A stretch of 64,000 nt of DNA from Cytophagales bacterium (GCA_013298125.1 JAAFJP010000001.1:186001-250000); one strand, 5' to 3'; positions 16,701 to 24,738 are shown, numbered from the stretch's first letter. Notes: generated by a model not told the origin, from the letters alone. Translations and numbers: made by a program.

Positions 16701-19238
16701 CCTTCATTTACTTTTGGTACAGTAGCCACAACAGCTTGCCCAGGAGGGTTTCTTGAAGTACCGACAACCCGAGTAGGAAATTGGGGAGTGAGTGGCTTTG
16801 AGAAAGTAGGGGTTACTCTATATACAAGTGCGGGTGCTTATGTATCATATATAGGGGAGTATTCAAGCCCAACAATGCTTGTGGCTATTCCATCAAGTGT
16901 AACGGTTGGTAATGCGTACAAGTTATATATTTCACCCTCTACCCCCTATATGTCAGGGAGTTATACGCCAAACTTCACTATCACAAGTACTTGCCCAGCA
17001 CCACCCAATGCGGTTATAGAAGAACAAAATAGTATCTGTTCTCCTCCAACTCTGAAAGCCTTACCATCAGGCTCTGGTTATACTTTTCAATGGAAAAAAG
17101 CTGGTGTAGATATTGTTGGAGCAACCTCTCAGACTTATAGCCCTACTCAGTCAGATAATTATTCAGTGGTTATACAAAATACAAGTTTGAGTTATAATTC
17201 TACTTCCCCAACAAAAGCAATAACGGTCAATGCCACAACGCCTACCCTTTCTTGCCCAAATACTATTTTGTGTAGTCCAAATACTTCCACAACTATTACT
17301 TCCAACTATACAGGGGTGGGCTTTACTTATAGTTGGAGAAAGGATTATGTAGTCATAGCTGGTGCTACAGGTTCATCAATTACTGTTACAGATGCTGGGC
17401 AGTATGATGTAACTATCGTAAATAATATTGGATGTACTTCCAGTTCAACTCAATTAAGGATTAGTTATAGTGGAAATGGTACATTACTAAATTCAAGCGA
17501 TAATAATAATGCTGTTTATATGGTTTCACCTCAAACAACAGAAAACCTAAAAGTAAACCTGACAGGAACAGGTCCTTGGGAGATTGGCTTGAATGATGGA
17601 AATACTTTACGTACCTATACAGCCAATGCAACTCCTTTTATAATTCCAGTTTCTCCAACTTCTTTGACAGTCTATTCTATAGGCTATGTGGCGAGTAGTT
17701 GTGGCATAAATAGGAATAATGTTGGTTCTGTCTCTGTTGGTATTGCTCCAACACCCACTATGACTTTTCCAACGCCTTCAAATTTGACTATTTGTAGAGG
17801 TAATATTATTGATGTACCATATACGGTTACTGGAAATGTAGGCAATAAATTGCAGATTGGTATATTATTAGGAGACCCAACTGGTGGTGAATCAAGGGAT
17901 GTTTATACCTATCAAAATGTAATTTTAGAACCTTTTCAAACATCTGGTACGATTCCAGTTTATATTCCCACGGATATTGCTTTGGGTTCTTATGCTATTC
18001 TCTTTTTTGCCAATAGCCCCTTTTTTAGATTAAGTCCTACTTATGATGGAGCATGGACAAGCTATGCAATAAATGTAGTTAATACAAGCTGTCCTGCACA
18101 ATCTGCACCCACAATTTCAGGGCTTTCGAGTGGATGTGAGTCAGTCTTTTTATCTGCAACCCCTTTCACAGGCTTTGGCGGTGCGGGAAGTAATACTTAC
18201 CAATGGTTTAAAAATGGCGTAGCCATGACGGGCAAAACATCATCTTCATTAACAGTCTATGAATCAGGCAATTATACCGTACAAGTTATCAACGGAGCAT
18301 ATAACCAAACGTCGGCAGCTAAAACAGTAACAATCAATCGTATTATTCCTACCATTACGTCTACCAATGCCGTTTTGTGTACTGGAAATACAAGTGCAAC
18401 ACTCACTACAAGTTTTACAGGTTCGGGCTATACACATCAATGGTACAAAGATGTAACATTCAGCAACGGTTCAGTTGAACAAATACCGCTTTTTGGCGAA
18501 ACAGCTTCTTCGCTTACAGTTTCTACTATTGGGGGCTACTCTATCAGAACTTGGGATGGGTCATGTTTGCAAAACTCAAAATCAAGTAGCGTGGATGTTA
18601 CAGGAAGTTTAGTACCAACACCCGCTTTTGCCGTTACTTCGTGCGTAGCATCTGCACCCGAAATCAACCTCAAAGGCAATAACGTAAGTATCATAAGCGG
18701 AGATATAACCCCAAGCACTACCGACCATACAGATTTTGGTTCGGTTTACATGGCATCAACTCCTATTGTTAGAACATTTACCATAGAGAATTTAGGTACA
18801 GCAAATTTAACGCTATCGGGTAGTCCATTGGTGAGTATTACAGGAACAAATGCCAGTGATTTTACGCTAACTACTCTTCCAACAAGCCCAGTAGTAGCAT
18901 CTGGAAGTACAACTTTCCAAATCACTTTTAATCCATCAGGAGCAAGCGTGCGTTCGGCAACGCTTAGTATTGCTAATAATGATTCTGACGAAAACCCTTA
19001 TACGTTTGCCATACAAGGTACTGGTATTTCATGTACTCTGAATACCAGTCAATCTTCGGGCAACTGGGGGACGGCAGGAGTTTGGTCATGCGGACACGTT
19101 CCGTTAGTAACCGAACCCGTCCAAATTTCATCAGGACATACCATAACACTTGACGTAAACGGCACAGCAAAAAGTTTGGATTTGAGAGGAATCTTGAATA
19201 AACAAGCGACGAAGATTTTGTTGATTCAGGGGAATTAG
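13764..19238 (+). CDS. Giant secreted Ig-repeat protein (1,824 aa) with G8-like C-terminal module
   Basis: Signal peptide MKNLHCLLLILIFFTKNISA is followed by about 4.5 copies of a composite unit. Each unit starts with an ICGxNTxATL Ig-like domain (starts near 13850, 15157, 16206, 17268 and 18373), then a GPWxYTL domain, a CxGxxxxIP domain and a GSGYxxQWYKDG Ig domain. Units are about 350-435 residues. After the repeats comes a HYDIN/ASPM-like choice-of-anchor D domain (DFGSVYMAS to FAIQGTG, about residues 1650-1755). The last 60 residues (NWGTAGVWSCGHVP to the final IQGN) resemble the start of a G8 domain and are nearly identical to the end of the protein at 21211-22728. No ordinary T9SS C-terminal domain is seen. 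Probable cell-surface adhesin; function inferred. Confidence 0.85.
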   Translation: MKNLHCLLLILIFFTKNISAQVITSTNPVICGTNTSATLSASPTGTYQWSFCATEFGTYANISGATSSTYTTTSLGFYKVLVNSTLSPAFRVRQGGTATLVSTSPTAISAGQSTTLSMTFTGSGPWYYTVSSTDGVYKKDFSSNNPSATLSVLPLRSSYYQISTLYDANGIGCTTGLPSVTVNPTASFTLPTPTITSACAGSILDIPITYSGTWGSAGSIPNSIYIRTKLTTTAGVTVNGTEQYWMNGSTLKYVIPPGTATGQYKISAIAEYPSTGTVLSSYNISVVNTGCSVIKPIINMYSNGCDANLYANPQGSGYTYQWYKDGVAIPNSNFYIYTVKRTSENGNYTVAVTNSSINYNSTSDAKTVLVGGSATSVTRNGSNLCGQVSLSSNYTGSGFTYQWYRSDFVSVNSRIPLVGETNPTINVTQQGNYMVKVWDGSCQSESDVPAVFDCPPQITSINPIICGANTQATLTTSATGTYQWSYSSSQFGTYANISGATTNTHITSTIGFYKVTVNGIVSNPFSVASSSYAIVNNASGNTNPIQIAASGGNADLHISFYGAPPFTATLSNDNISTTITSSTNLKIINVAPETSRFYNVNSVQGSCGSSGNGSSILVNVGPNPVLAYATPTMTTVCPGGVITIPYTLTGNGGTNRNLYAQLYTSGGTYVNNSFIGNFSSNPIYYQIPTTTAAGTYKFAIGGNLPYISGTGLSPYTFDVVTTGCPTIPQAVIQSYVNSCSNISMSAIPSGSGYAFQWYKDNLLISGATSSNYTASLSGAYKVVVTNTTTSYNSTSADKNLTIAPKPILTSPNPVICGSNTSATISTASTGAGYTYQWKKYNTTTFVYDNLSGQTSSSITVTAAGTYRLEMFDGSCTVTSDNFVVSTTSSGVLKNSSGNNNAVNLNPGQTENLQLTLSGVGPWTYTLYGGVSSVTSTTSTSPVTIPVSPEVSRNYSVGLNSSGCGSGNVSGSVTVNISPNPSFTFGTVATTACPGGFLEVPTTRVGNWGVSGFEKVGVTLYTSAGAYVSYIGEYSSPTMLVAIPSSVTVGNAYKLYISPSTPYMSGSYTPNFTITSTCPAPPNAVIEEQNSICSPPTLKALPSGSGYTFQWKKAGVDIVGATSQTYSPTQSDNYSVVIQNTSLSYNSTSPTKAITVNATTPTLSCPNTILCSPNTSTTITSNYTGVGFTYSWRKDYVVIAGATGSSITVTDAGQYDVTIVNNIGCTSSSTQLRISYSGNGTLLNSSDNNNAVYMVSPQTTENLKVNLTGTGPWEIGLNDGNTLRTYTANATPFIIPVSPTSLTVYSIGYVASSCGINRNNVGSVSVGIAPTPTMTFPTPSNLTICRGNIIDVPYTVTGNVGNKLQIGILLGDPTGGESRDVYTYQNVILEPFQTSGTIPVYIPTDIALGSYAILFFANSPFFRLSPTYDGAWTSYAINVVNTSCPAQSAPTISGLSSGCESVFLSATPFTGFGGAGSNTYQWFKNGVAMTGKTSSSLTVYESGNYTVQVINGAYNQTSAAKTVTINRIIPTITSTNAVLCTGNTSATLTTSFTGSGYTHQWYKDVTFSNGSVEQIPLFGETASSLTVSTIGGYSIRTWDGSCLQNSKSSSVDVTGSLVPTPAFAVTSCVASAPEINLKGNNVSIISGDITPSTTDHTDFGSVYMASTPIVRTFTIENLGTANLTLSGSPLVSITGTNASDFTLTTLPTSPVVASGSTTFQITFNPSGASVRSATLSIANNDSDENPYTFAIQGTGISCTLNTSQSSGNWGTAGVWSCGHVPLVTEPVQISSGHTITLDVNGTAKSLDLRGILNKQATKILLIQGN
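19059..19238 (+). repeat. 180-bp C-terminal coding module, copy 1
   Basis: By hand alignment this 180-base segment, including the stop codon, differs from 22549-22728 at 22 positions (about 88% identical) with no gaps. Flanking coding sequence is unrelated. Recent duplication or gene conversion of the 3' end is likely. Confidence 0.85.
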
Positions 19239-19332
19239 GAGAGCCTTTTTTTAACTAATTAGACATTGACGATTTCCTAAAATTAATAACAAACAATCTT
19301 TTATATTTTTCACAAATAACCATAACAAAAAA

Positions 19333-20529
19333 ATGAAAAAATCACTCTTCATAGCCCTTGCCTTAGTATTGATGGCAAACCTGAGCAATGCCCAAACCAT
19401 TTACCATTGCAACAACGACCCTTACGTAACACTATCGCCCAATATGTTTCGTACCCTACAAGCCGCCCACGATGCCGCCAGTGCTGGGGATATTATTTAT
19501 GTTGAGCCTTCGTATAATAGTACGTCTTATGGTGGATTAACTTGTACAAAAACTTTGAGAATTATTGGGAATGGGTATGACCTAACGCCAAATACAAGCA
19601 TTACACAGCCTTGGAATAAAAGCGAATCATTACTTGGAGGAAGTAATAGCACATTTACTATCATTATTAGGAAAACTGCCCCAAATACAGTATTTGAGGG
19701 ACTAAATTTAAGTTTAAGTGGGGCTGATTTATTAGTTGAAGCACAAAACGTAACATTTTCAAGATGTAAAATCTATGTAGCGTCAGGTTCTTATTTTCAA
19801 TTGATAAGAAAAAATACAGGAGAAAATGCGAGTGGGGCGATAATTACAAAATGTAGATTAGGAGGAGGAGGAAGTGGACTGTATATATATGCGAATGGCT
19901 ATGATGACTTCAATGCAACAACTTGTGCTTATACACCTTATCAAGTTCAAAATGTAACGATTAGTAATAATATTGGTTTCGGTGGAGTTTCTGTAAATAC
20001 AAGTACCTTGCCTCCGTATAATTTTACCATAAGACAGGGTGGTAGCTGTACACCAGCCACAGCTCCTGTTTCAGTTCCTCACGCTAATAATTTCACGATT
20101 ATAAATAATGTAACCTATAGTACTTTGGGAATTAATAGTTGCCAAAATTGTACAGTTCAGAGTAATATCATTGATGGCGTAATTCAATCCCAACTTTTTA
20201 GCACTATTGTCGCAGGAAATAATGTATGTACCTCTACCTGTGGATTTGGTTCAAATAATGTGCAAAATATACTTTTATCTTCTATTTTCTTAGGGGCGGG
20301 TCAATGGAATACTACTGACGAAGATTTTAGATTAAAAGTCGGTTCTCCCGCCATCGGTGCAGGCGTGGGAGGCGTTGATGCAGGAGCGTTTGGCACAAAT
20401 AACCCCTACCGTATTTCAGGTTTAGCCCCCATTCCCCAAATAACGAGTTATTCAAAAAATGCTTCTTCGGGGGTTTATACCACTACTACGCCCATGACGG
20501 TAACGATAAGTGTGCGGGGGAATAATTAG
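19333..20529 (+). CDS. Secreted right-handed beta-helix protein
   Basis: 398 residues with signal peptide MKKSLFIALALVLMANLSNA. The mature protein starts with a pattern typical of parallel beta-helix proteins: FRTLQAAHDAASAGDIIYVE, then GLTCTKTLRIIGNGYD, and repeated short turns rich in Asn (NVTISNNIGF, FTIINNVTY, CTVQSNIIDG). The end (SPAIGAGVGGVDAGAFG) matches the usual closing turn of bacterial beta-helix proteins. These fold like pectate lyases, but catalytic residues cannot be confirmed. It lies 94 bases after the giant Ig-repeat gene and probably belongs to the same surface locus. No known C-terminal sorting domain. Confidence 0.8.
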   Translation: MKKSLFIALALVLMANLSNAQTIYHCNNDPYVTLSPNMFRTLQAAHDAASAGDIIYVEPSYNSTSYGGLTCTKTLRIIGNGYDLTPNTSITQPWNKSESLLGGSNSTFTIIIRKTAPNTVFEGLNLSLSGADLLVEAQNVTFSRCKIYVASGSYFQLIRKNTGENASGAIITKCRLGGGGSGLYIYANGYDDFNATTCAYTPYQVQNVTISNNIGFGGVSVNTSTLPPYNFTIRQGGSCTPATAPVSVPHANNFTIINNVTYSTLGINSCQNCTVQSNIIDGVIQSQLFSTIVAGNNVCTSTCGFGSNNVQNILLSSIFLGAGQWNTTDEDFRLKVGSPAIGAGVGGVDAGAFGTNNPYRISGLAPIPQITSYSKNASSGVYTTTTPMTVTISVRGNN

Positions 20530-20535
20530 GAGGGA

Positions 20536-20724
20536 TTATTTTGAGAAGAAACCTTCTGGAAATTTCATTTTACTGAGTTTTTCTTTGGCACGGGCGTTTT
20601 TTTCAGCAAAAGGTTCGTAACCTTCTGGGAATTTCAAATCAGTTTTACGTTCCACAAAAATGGCTTGGGGTAACGTATCTATTTTTTGTTTCTGTAACAT
20701 CATTTTAAAATTATTTTGATTCAA
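20536..20724 (-). CDS. Small uncharacterised protein, second gene of an inverted pair
   Basis: 62 residues, hydrophilic and Lys-rich. It contains a short internal duplication: LKFPEGY at about residue 31 and MKFPEGF near the end. Not recognised. Its start lies 2 bases after the stop of the gene at 20727-21167, so the two are translationally linked. The pair is inverted relative to the secreted-protein genes on either side and converges with the beta-helix gene, leaving only 6 bases between stops. The tight spacing with the DUF6934-like gene suggests a functional pair; toxin-antitoxin function is only a hypothesis. Confidence 0.6.
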   Translation of the reverse strand: MNQNNFKMMLQKQKIDTLPQAIFVERKTDLKFPEGYEPFAEKNARAKEKLSKMKFPEGFFSK

Positions 20725-20726
20725 AA

Positions 20727-21167
20727 TTAGAACAATTTTCGGATTAAAAAAGATTCATAAGATTTATCTTTTTGGAAAGGTTCAGGTTCACCTTCGATTA
20801 GTCCAAAAATCTCATAAGTCGGTATTAGCCTTTCATAGTAACGATTTATGATTCTTTGGTATAGTTGAGTTCTGACTGAATCACTACCTTCAATATAAAT
20901 ATAAGACATGAGATTTTCTGAAAGAAATTTTACTGCAATGCTAATTACAGTAGCCAAAACTTTTACAATGTCACCATTATCTGAAACAGCCGTATAACTA
21001 ATTAACTCGGTTTGATAGTCGTAATCACCAAATCCGAAATTATAGATATTATCATCCATTTCAGAGAACATTACGACCTTAGTTATTATACCTTGTGGAC
21101 CGATACTCTCAAAAACATATCTGTCTTTTTCTGGTACATATTCAATTTTATAAGTGGGTTGAATCAT
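20727..21167 (-). CDS. DUF6934-like protein
   Basis: 146 residues. The N-terminus (YKIEYVPEKDRYVFESIGPQ) and the following VVMFSEMDDNIYNFGFGDYD and SDNGDIVKVLATV stretches match my memory of the Bacteroidota family DUF6934. The C-terminal half contains an amphipathic helix (YQRIINRYYERL). No enzymatic motif is evident. First gene of a two-gene unit with the small protein at 20536-20724. It is divergent from the 505-residue secreted-protein gene, only 43 bases apart, so both promoters must overlap. Family assignment is moderately sure; function is unknown. Confidence 0.55.
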   Translation of the reverse strand: MIQPTYKIEYVPEKDRYVFESIGPQGIITKVVMFSEMDDNIYNFGFGDYDYQTELISYTAVSDNGDIVKVLATVISIAVKFLSENLMSYIYIEGSDSVRTQLYQRIINRYYERLIPTYEIFGLIEGEPEPFQKDKSYESFLIRKLF

Positions 21168-21210
21168 TAGTGGATTAAATTTTCACAAAGCTAAAAACAT
21201 TTTTAAGGAA

Positions 21211-22728
21211 ATGAAAAAATATATCATTTGTACCATTGCTATTTTGTGTGTCATTGGTTCAATAAATGCCCAAAACATTACAAAAATAGAATATTACATA
21301 GACACCGACCCAGGATTTGGCGTGGCTACTGATGTTCCCATCACCGCTACAACGCCCATCAATAACCTAAACGTAACCGTCCCCATGATGGGGCTAACAG
21401 ATGGTTTTCATCAGTTTTTTGCAAGGGCAAAAGATGCTACGGGAGCGTGGAGTATGGTGTCAAGCCATCAGTTTTTGAAGGTTACGCCCAGCAATCCACC
21501 TGCCGCCACAACGCCCAATATCACAAAAGTGGAGTATTATATTGATATCGACCCAGGTTTTGGCGTGGCAACTGATGTACCTATTTCGGTAGGAAATTCC
21601 ATCAATAATCTGAACATCAATTTACCCATGACAGGGCTAACGGATGGTTTTCATCAGTTTTTTGCAAGGACGAAAGATGCCAATGGAGCTTGGAGTATGG
21701 TATCGAGCCATCAGTTTTTGAAGGTAACGCCCAGCAATCCACCCGCCGCTGCAACGCCCAACATCGTGAAAGTGGAGTATTACTTAGACACTGACCCAGG
21801 GTTTAACTTGGCTACGAATGTGCCTATCACGGTAGGAAACCCTATCAATAATTTGAACATCAATTTACCCATGACAGGGCTAACGGATGGTTTTCATCAG
21901 TTTTTTGCGAGGGCAAAAGATGCTAACGGGATTTGGAGTATGGTTGCGAGTCATCAGTTTTTGAAAACGACAGTAGTCATTACGCCCTCTGCGACAATCC
22001 CCAACATCGTCAAAGCGGAGTACTTTATAGACACAGACCCAGGTTTTAATAGTGGCGTGAATATTCCGCTTACGGCAGGTACACCCATTACCAATCTGAA
22101 TGCCACCATCAATATTTCATCATTAGCGGGAGGGACACATCAGGTTTTTATCAGAACAAAAGATGCTTTGGGGGGGGGGAGTATCGTCAACACCCAAACC
22201 TTCACGATTGCCAATAATGCCATGTTGGTAGGAGCAGTTCCCACGGGTTTTTGTAGAGCAAATGCTTTTAATATTCCTTTTGTGGCAGGTGGAACTTTCA
22301 ATGCGGGTAATATTTTCACGGCTCAATTATCGGATGTCAATGGGAGTTTTTCGAGTCCCACCGTCATAGGTACACTCACAGGAACAAGCTCAGGGACGAT
22401 TTCAGCCACTATCCCGAATATCACGGCGGTAGGGACAAATTATAAAATCAGGGTAATTTCGAGTAACCCAGCCCTTACCAATGTAGATGAAGAGCCGTTT
22501 GCAGTTTTATTGCTTTGCCAATGCCTCAACAACATTTCCTTAATGACAGGCAACTGGGGAACGGCAGGCATCTGGTCATGCGGACACGTTCCGTTAGCGA
22601 CAGAACCCGTCCAAATCTCATCAGGACATACCATAACGCTTGACGTAAACGGAGCTGCAAAAAGTCTGGATTTGAGAGGAATTTTAAATCAACAAGCGAC
22701 TAAGGTTTTGACGATTCAGGGGAATTAA
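21211..22728 (+). CDS. Secreted tandem-repeat protein with G8-like C-terminal module
   Basis: 505 residues, signal peptide MKKYIICTIAILCVIGSINA. Residues about 22-340 are four repeats of exactly 81 residues, each beginning N-I-x-K-x-E-Y-x-I/L-D-x-DPGF and containing GFHQFFARxKDAxGxWSMV; the fourth is more diverged. A Cys-Arg-containing beta domain follows (about 345-435), similar to the domain in the partial protein at 1-349. The last 60 residues are nearly identical to the C-terminus of the giant protein at 13764-19238. A run of ten G residues (22170-22179) lies inside the fourth repeat. Probable surface protein; role unknown. The PorP/SprF gene follows downstream. Confidence 0.85.
   Translation: MKKYIICTIAILCVIGSINAQNITKIEYYIDTDPGFGVATDVPITATTPINNLNVTVPMMGLTDGFHQFFARAKDATGAWSMVSSHQFLKVTPSNPPAATTPNITKVEYYIDIDPGFGVATDVPISVGNSINNLNINLPMTGLTDGFHQFFARTKDANGAWSMVSSHQFLKVTPSNPPAAATPNIVKVEYYLDTDPGFNLATNVPITVGNPINNLNINLPMTGLTDGFHQFFARAKDANGIWSMVASHQFLKTTVVITPSATIPNIVKAEYFIDTDPGFNSGVNIPLTAGTPITNLNATINISSLAGGTHQVFIRTKDALGGGSIVNTQTFTIANNAMLVGAVPTGFCRANAFNIPFVAGGTFNAGNIFTAQLSDVNGSFSSPTVIGTLTGTSSGTISATIPNITAVGTNYKIRVISSNPALTNVDEEPFAVLLLCQCLNNISLMTGNWGTAGIWSCGHVPLATEPVQISSGHTITLDVNGAAKSLDLRGILNQQATKVLTIQGN
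21274..22245 (+). repeat. Four tandem 243-bp coding repeats
   Basis: Repeat starts at 21274, 21517, 21760 and 22003 are spaced by exactly 243 bases each. The first three are close to identical over long stretches (for example CATCAGTTTTTTGC in each); the fourth is diverged. In-frame repeats of this type readily expand or contract. Confidence 0.9.
22170..22179 (+). repeat. Homopolymer run of ten G within a coding region
   Basis: Ten consecutive G residues in the fourth repeat of the 505-residue protein gene. The frame is intact as given. Such tracts are prone to slipped-strand changes and to sequencing error. Confidence 0.9.
22549..22728 (+). repeat. 180-bp C-terminal coding module, copy 2
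   Basis: Gap-free match to 19059-19238 with 22 differences by hand count. It encodes the same NWGTAG(V/I)WSCGHVP to IQGN ending. Confidence 0.85.
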
Positions 22729-22877
22729 TTTGATTTGAGTATTCACAATCAAATCACACGCAGTACCCGTGATTGCTGCTAATTCAATCACACTTTTGTT
22801 ATCGTGTGTTATTCTGTTTTTTAAATATAGATATAGAGAAACGGTTTAATTTCAGATTTTTTGATTCATAATAATAT

Positions 22878-22915
22878 AAAAAGCCTTGTTCTGGTTATAG
22901 GAACAAGGCTTTTTT
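22878..22915 (+). terminator. Intrinsic terminator after the 505-aa gene
   Basis: AAAAAGCCTTGTTC pairs perfectly with GAACAAGGCTTTTT across a 9-base loop. It sits between the tandem-repeat gene and the PorP/SprF gene, so the latter probably has its own promoter between 22916 and 22946 or is reached by readthrough. Confidence 0.85.
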
Positions 22916-22946
22916 CGTAAATTGGGTTTTTAAAGAAAACGAAACC

Positions 22947-23888
22947 ATGAACAGAACATTCAAATATCTATTAACAATCCTATTATTCTCACAGGCGTTT
23001 CAAATACAAGCACAACAAGACCAGTTGTATATCACCTACCCCTTCATGCCCCTCAGTGTCAATCCTGCCTATGCGGGTAGTCGTGAGGTAATTAGTATTT
23101 CGGGTATTTTTCGTAAACGTCCTTTATTTACTTCATTGAGTGGACTTCAAGTTGCTTCAACAACTCAGCAATATTTCAGCTTCGATATGCCAATTGCCCA
23201 AGACAAAATGGCAATTGGTTTTCAAGCCTACAATGCCGAACAGGCTTTGGGAAATGCCAGCGGGGCAATCTTAGGAAATTTAGGTTTATACGGAAACTTT
23301 GCCTACCGAATTGCCTTACCAAATGACGGAAAACTTGCCATAGGTGTACAGTATGGCGTTACGCAAGTTCCTGCATTTTTTAGCACTACGGGTGGAGGCA
23401 TCGGTTCAACAGGTTTCAATTCAAGTCTCGGAGGAGGTATTTATTACAACAATGACGATGCTTATGCGGGTGTATCAATGCTAAACATCAATGCCACAGA
23501 CAGTTACAATCGCCCAATTTTCTTCACGGCGGGCTACGTCTTCACGATTGACGATGAATTTAAAATCAAAACAGGAGCATTGGTCAGAAAACAATCTACC
23601 AATGCGGGAGGAAAAACCGACTTTGACCTCAACGCAACTGGTTGGATAAAAGACAAGTACGGAATAGGTATTTGGTATCAAAATACAGGTTCTGATGTAT
23701 CGAGCAAAGCCTCTATTTTAGGTTCATTTCAAATACAAGTCAAAAAAGCACAAATTGGTTATTCTTATGATTTCTCAGGTTCGGGTACTACAACAGGAGC
23801 TGGTTCTTCCGAAGGTTTCCACCAGTTTATGCTTCGCTACGAAATTGATGCAGGAAACGGTAAATCAAGCGTTTTTAGGTATTTCTAA
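22947..23888 (+). CDS. PorP/SprF family type IX secretion system membrane protein
   Basis: 313 residues with a signal peptide (MNRTFKYLLTILLFSQAFQI, QAQ). The beginning QDQLYITYPFMPLSVNPAYAGSR has the NPAYAGS motif that defines PorP/SprF proteins, and the rest alternates beta strands of an outer membrane barrel, ending in FMLRYEID and a terminal Phe. In Flavobacterium, SprF is required for secretion and surface display of the adhesin SprB, encoded just upstream, and PorP/SprF proteins are associated with T9SS cargo having type B C-terminal domains. Here it follows three secreted-protein genes of the same strand, two of which share an unusual C-terminal module. Its stop overlaps the convergent Ada-like gene by 4 bases. 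Confidence 0.92.
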   Translation: MNRTFKYLLTILLFSQAFQIQAQQDQLYITYPFMPLSVNPAYAGSREVISISGIFRKRPLFTSLSGLQVASTTQQYFSFDMPIAQDKMAIGFQAYNAEQALGNASGAILGNLGLYGNFAYRIALPNDGKLAIGVQYGVTQVPAFFSTTGGGIGSTGFNSSLGGGIYYNNDDAYAGVSMLNINATDSYNRPIFFTAGYVFTIDDEFKIKTGALVRKQSTNAGGKTDFDLNATGWIKDKYGIGIWYQNTGSDVSSKASILGSFQIQVKKAQIGYSYDFSGSGTTTGAGSSEGFHQFMLRYEIDAGNGKSSVFRYF

Positions 23889-24730
23889 ACTTCATTTGCC
23901 CGAGAACTCTCCCATCCTAAAATGGCTTTTTTACGATATTCACCCCAACGATAATTGCCCGTAGTTCCTACTTTTTGGATAACCCGATGGCAAGGAATCA
24001 AATAAGCAATGTGGTTTGAACCAATCGCCGTTCCAACTGCCCTTTGGGCTGTGGGTTGCTCAATCAATTTGGCAATATCTTCGTAACAGGCTAATTTTCC
24101 AGACGGAATTTTCAAGAGAGCCTCCCAAACTTTTATCTGAAAATTAGTCCCTCGTACCAATAAAGTCAAAGGGCTTTTGTGGTCAGTTTCTACAAAAATT
24201 TGATTGATAAAAACGGAGGTATCTTCTTGATTTTCAATAAATTCAGCTCTTGGGAATGTATTTTTCAAACTAATTAATTCATCAATAGCTTCATGTTCAG
24301 AAAGGAAAGTTAATTCCAAAATCCCTCTTGTGGTAACGGCAATAAACGCATATCCAAAAGGCGTTTCGTGAGTACCATACGAAATCCTCAGACCTTCCCC
24401 TTTACGCTTGAATTCGGCAGGGGTAATTGCTTCAAAAGTCACGAAAAGGTCGTGCAAACGAGACGAACTCGAAAGCCCCATTTGTACCGTAGTGTCCAAT
24501 AAATCTTTGGTTTGAGTCAATACATCTTTGGCGTATTCTTTCGATAAAAAACGCATGAATCTTTGTGGGGAAGTCCCCGCCCATTTCGTAAACATTCTAT
24601 CAAAATGGAACTCCGAAAGATTGACTTCCTCAGCGATTTCTTTCAAACTCGGCTGACGTTGAAAATTATCTTCAATAAATCGAATAGCTTGCTCAATTCG
24701 TTGATAATCAATATGTTGTTGTATGCTCAT
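23885..24730 (-). CDS. Ada-like AraC/O6-methylguanine-DNA methyltransferase
   Basis: 281 residues: AraC-type HTH at about 8-107 (PSLKEIAEEVNLSEFHFDRM) followed by a ribonuclease-like segment and a methyltransferase domain with the active-site PCHRV at residues 246-250 (Cys247 is the methyl acceptor). The DNA-binding motif TAQRAVGTAIGSN precedes it. The N-terminal Ada zinc domain, which senses methylphosphotriesters, is absent, so it is a two-domain Ada variant. It repairs O6-alkylguanine and may regulate its own operon. The 2OG-Fe(II) oxygenase gene lies upstream in the same operon with an 8-base gap, which supports an alkylation-damage role. Confidence 0.93.
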   Translation of the reverse strand: MSIQQHIDYQRIEQAIRFIEDNFQRQPSLKEIAEEVNLSEFHFDRMFTKWAGTSPQRFMRFLSKEYAKDVLTQTKDLLDTTVQMGLSSSSRLHDLFVTFEAITPAEFKRKGEGLRISYGTHETPFGYAFIAVTTRGILELTFLSEHEAIDELISLKNTFPRAEFIENQEDTSVFINQIFVETDHKSPLTLLVRGTNFQIKVWEALLKIPSGKLACYEDIAKLIEQPTAQRAVGTAIGSNHIAYLIPCHRVIQKVGTTGNYRWGEYRKKAILGWESSRANEV

Positions 24731-24738
24731 TGTTTTAG

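Noticed and set aside
13764-22728. Standard T9SS type A or type B C-terminal domain on the secreted proteins
   Set aside because: I looked for the usual endings at the C-termini of the three secreted proteins and did not find them; the 398-residue protein simply ends in a beta strand with RGNN.
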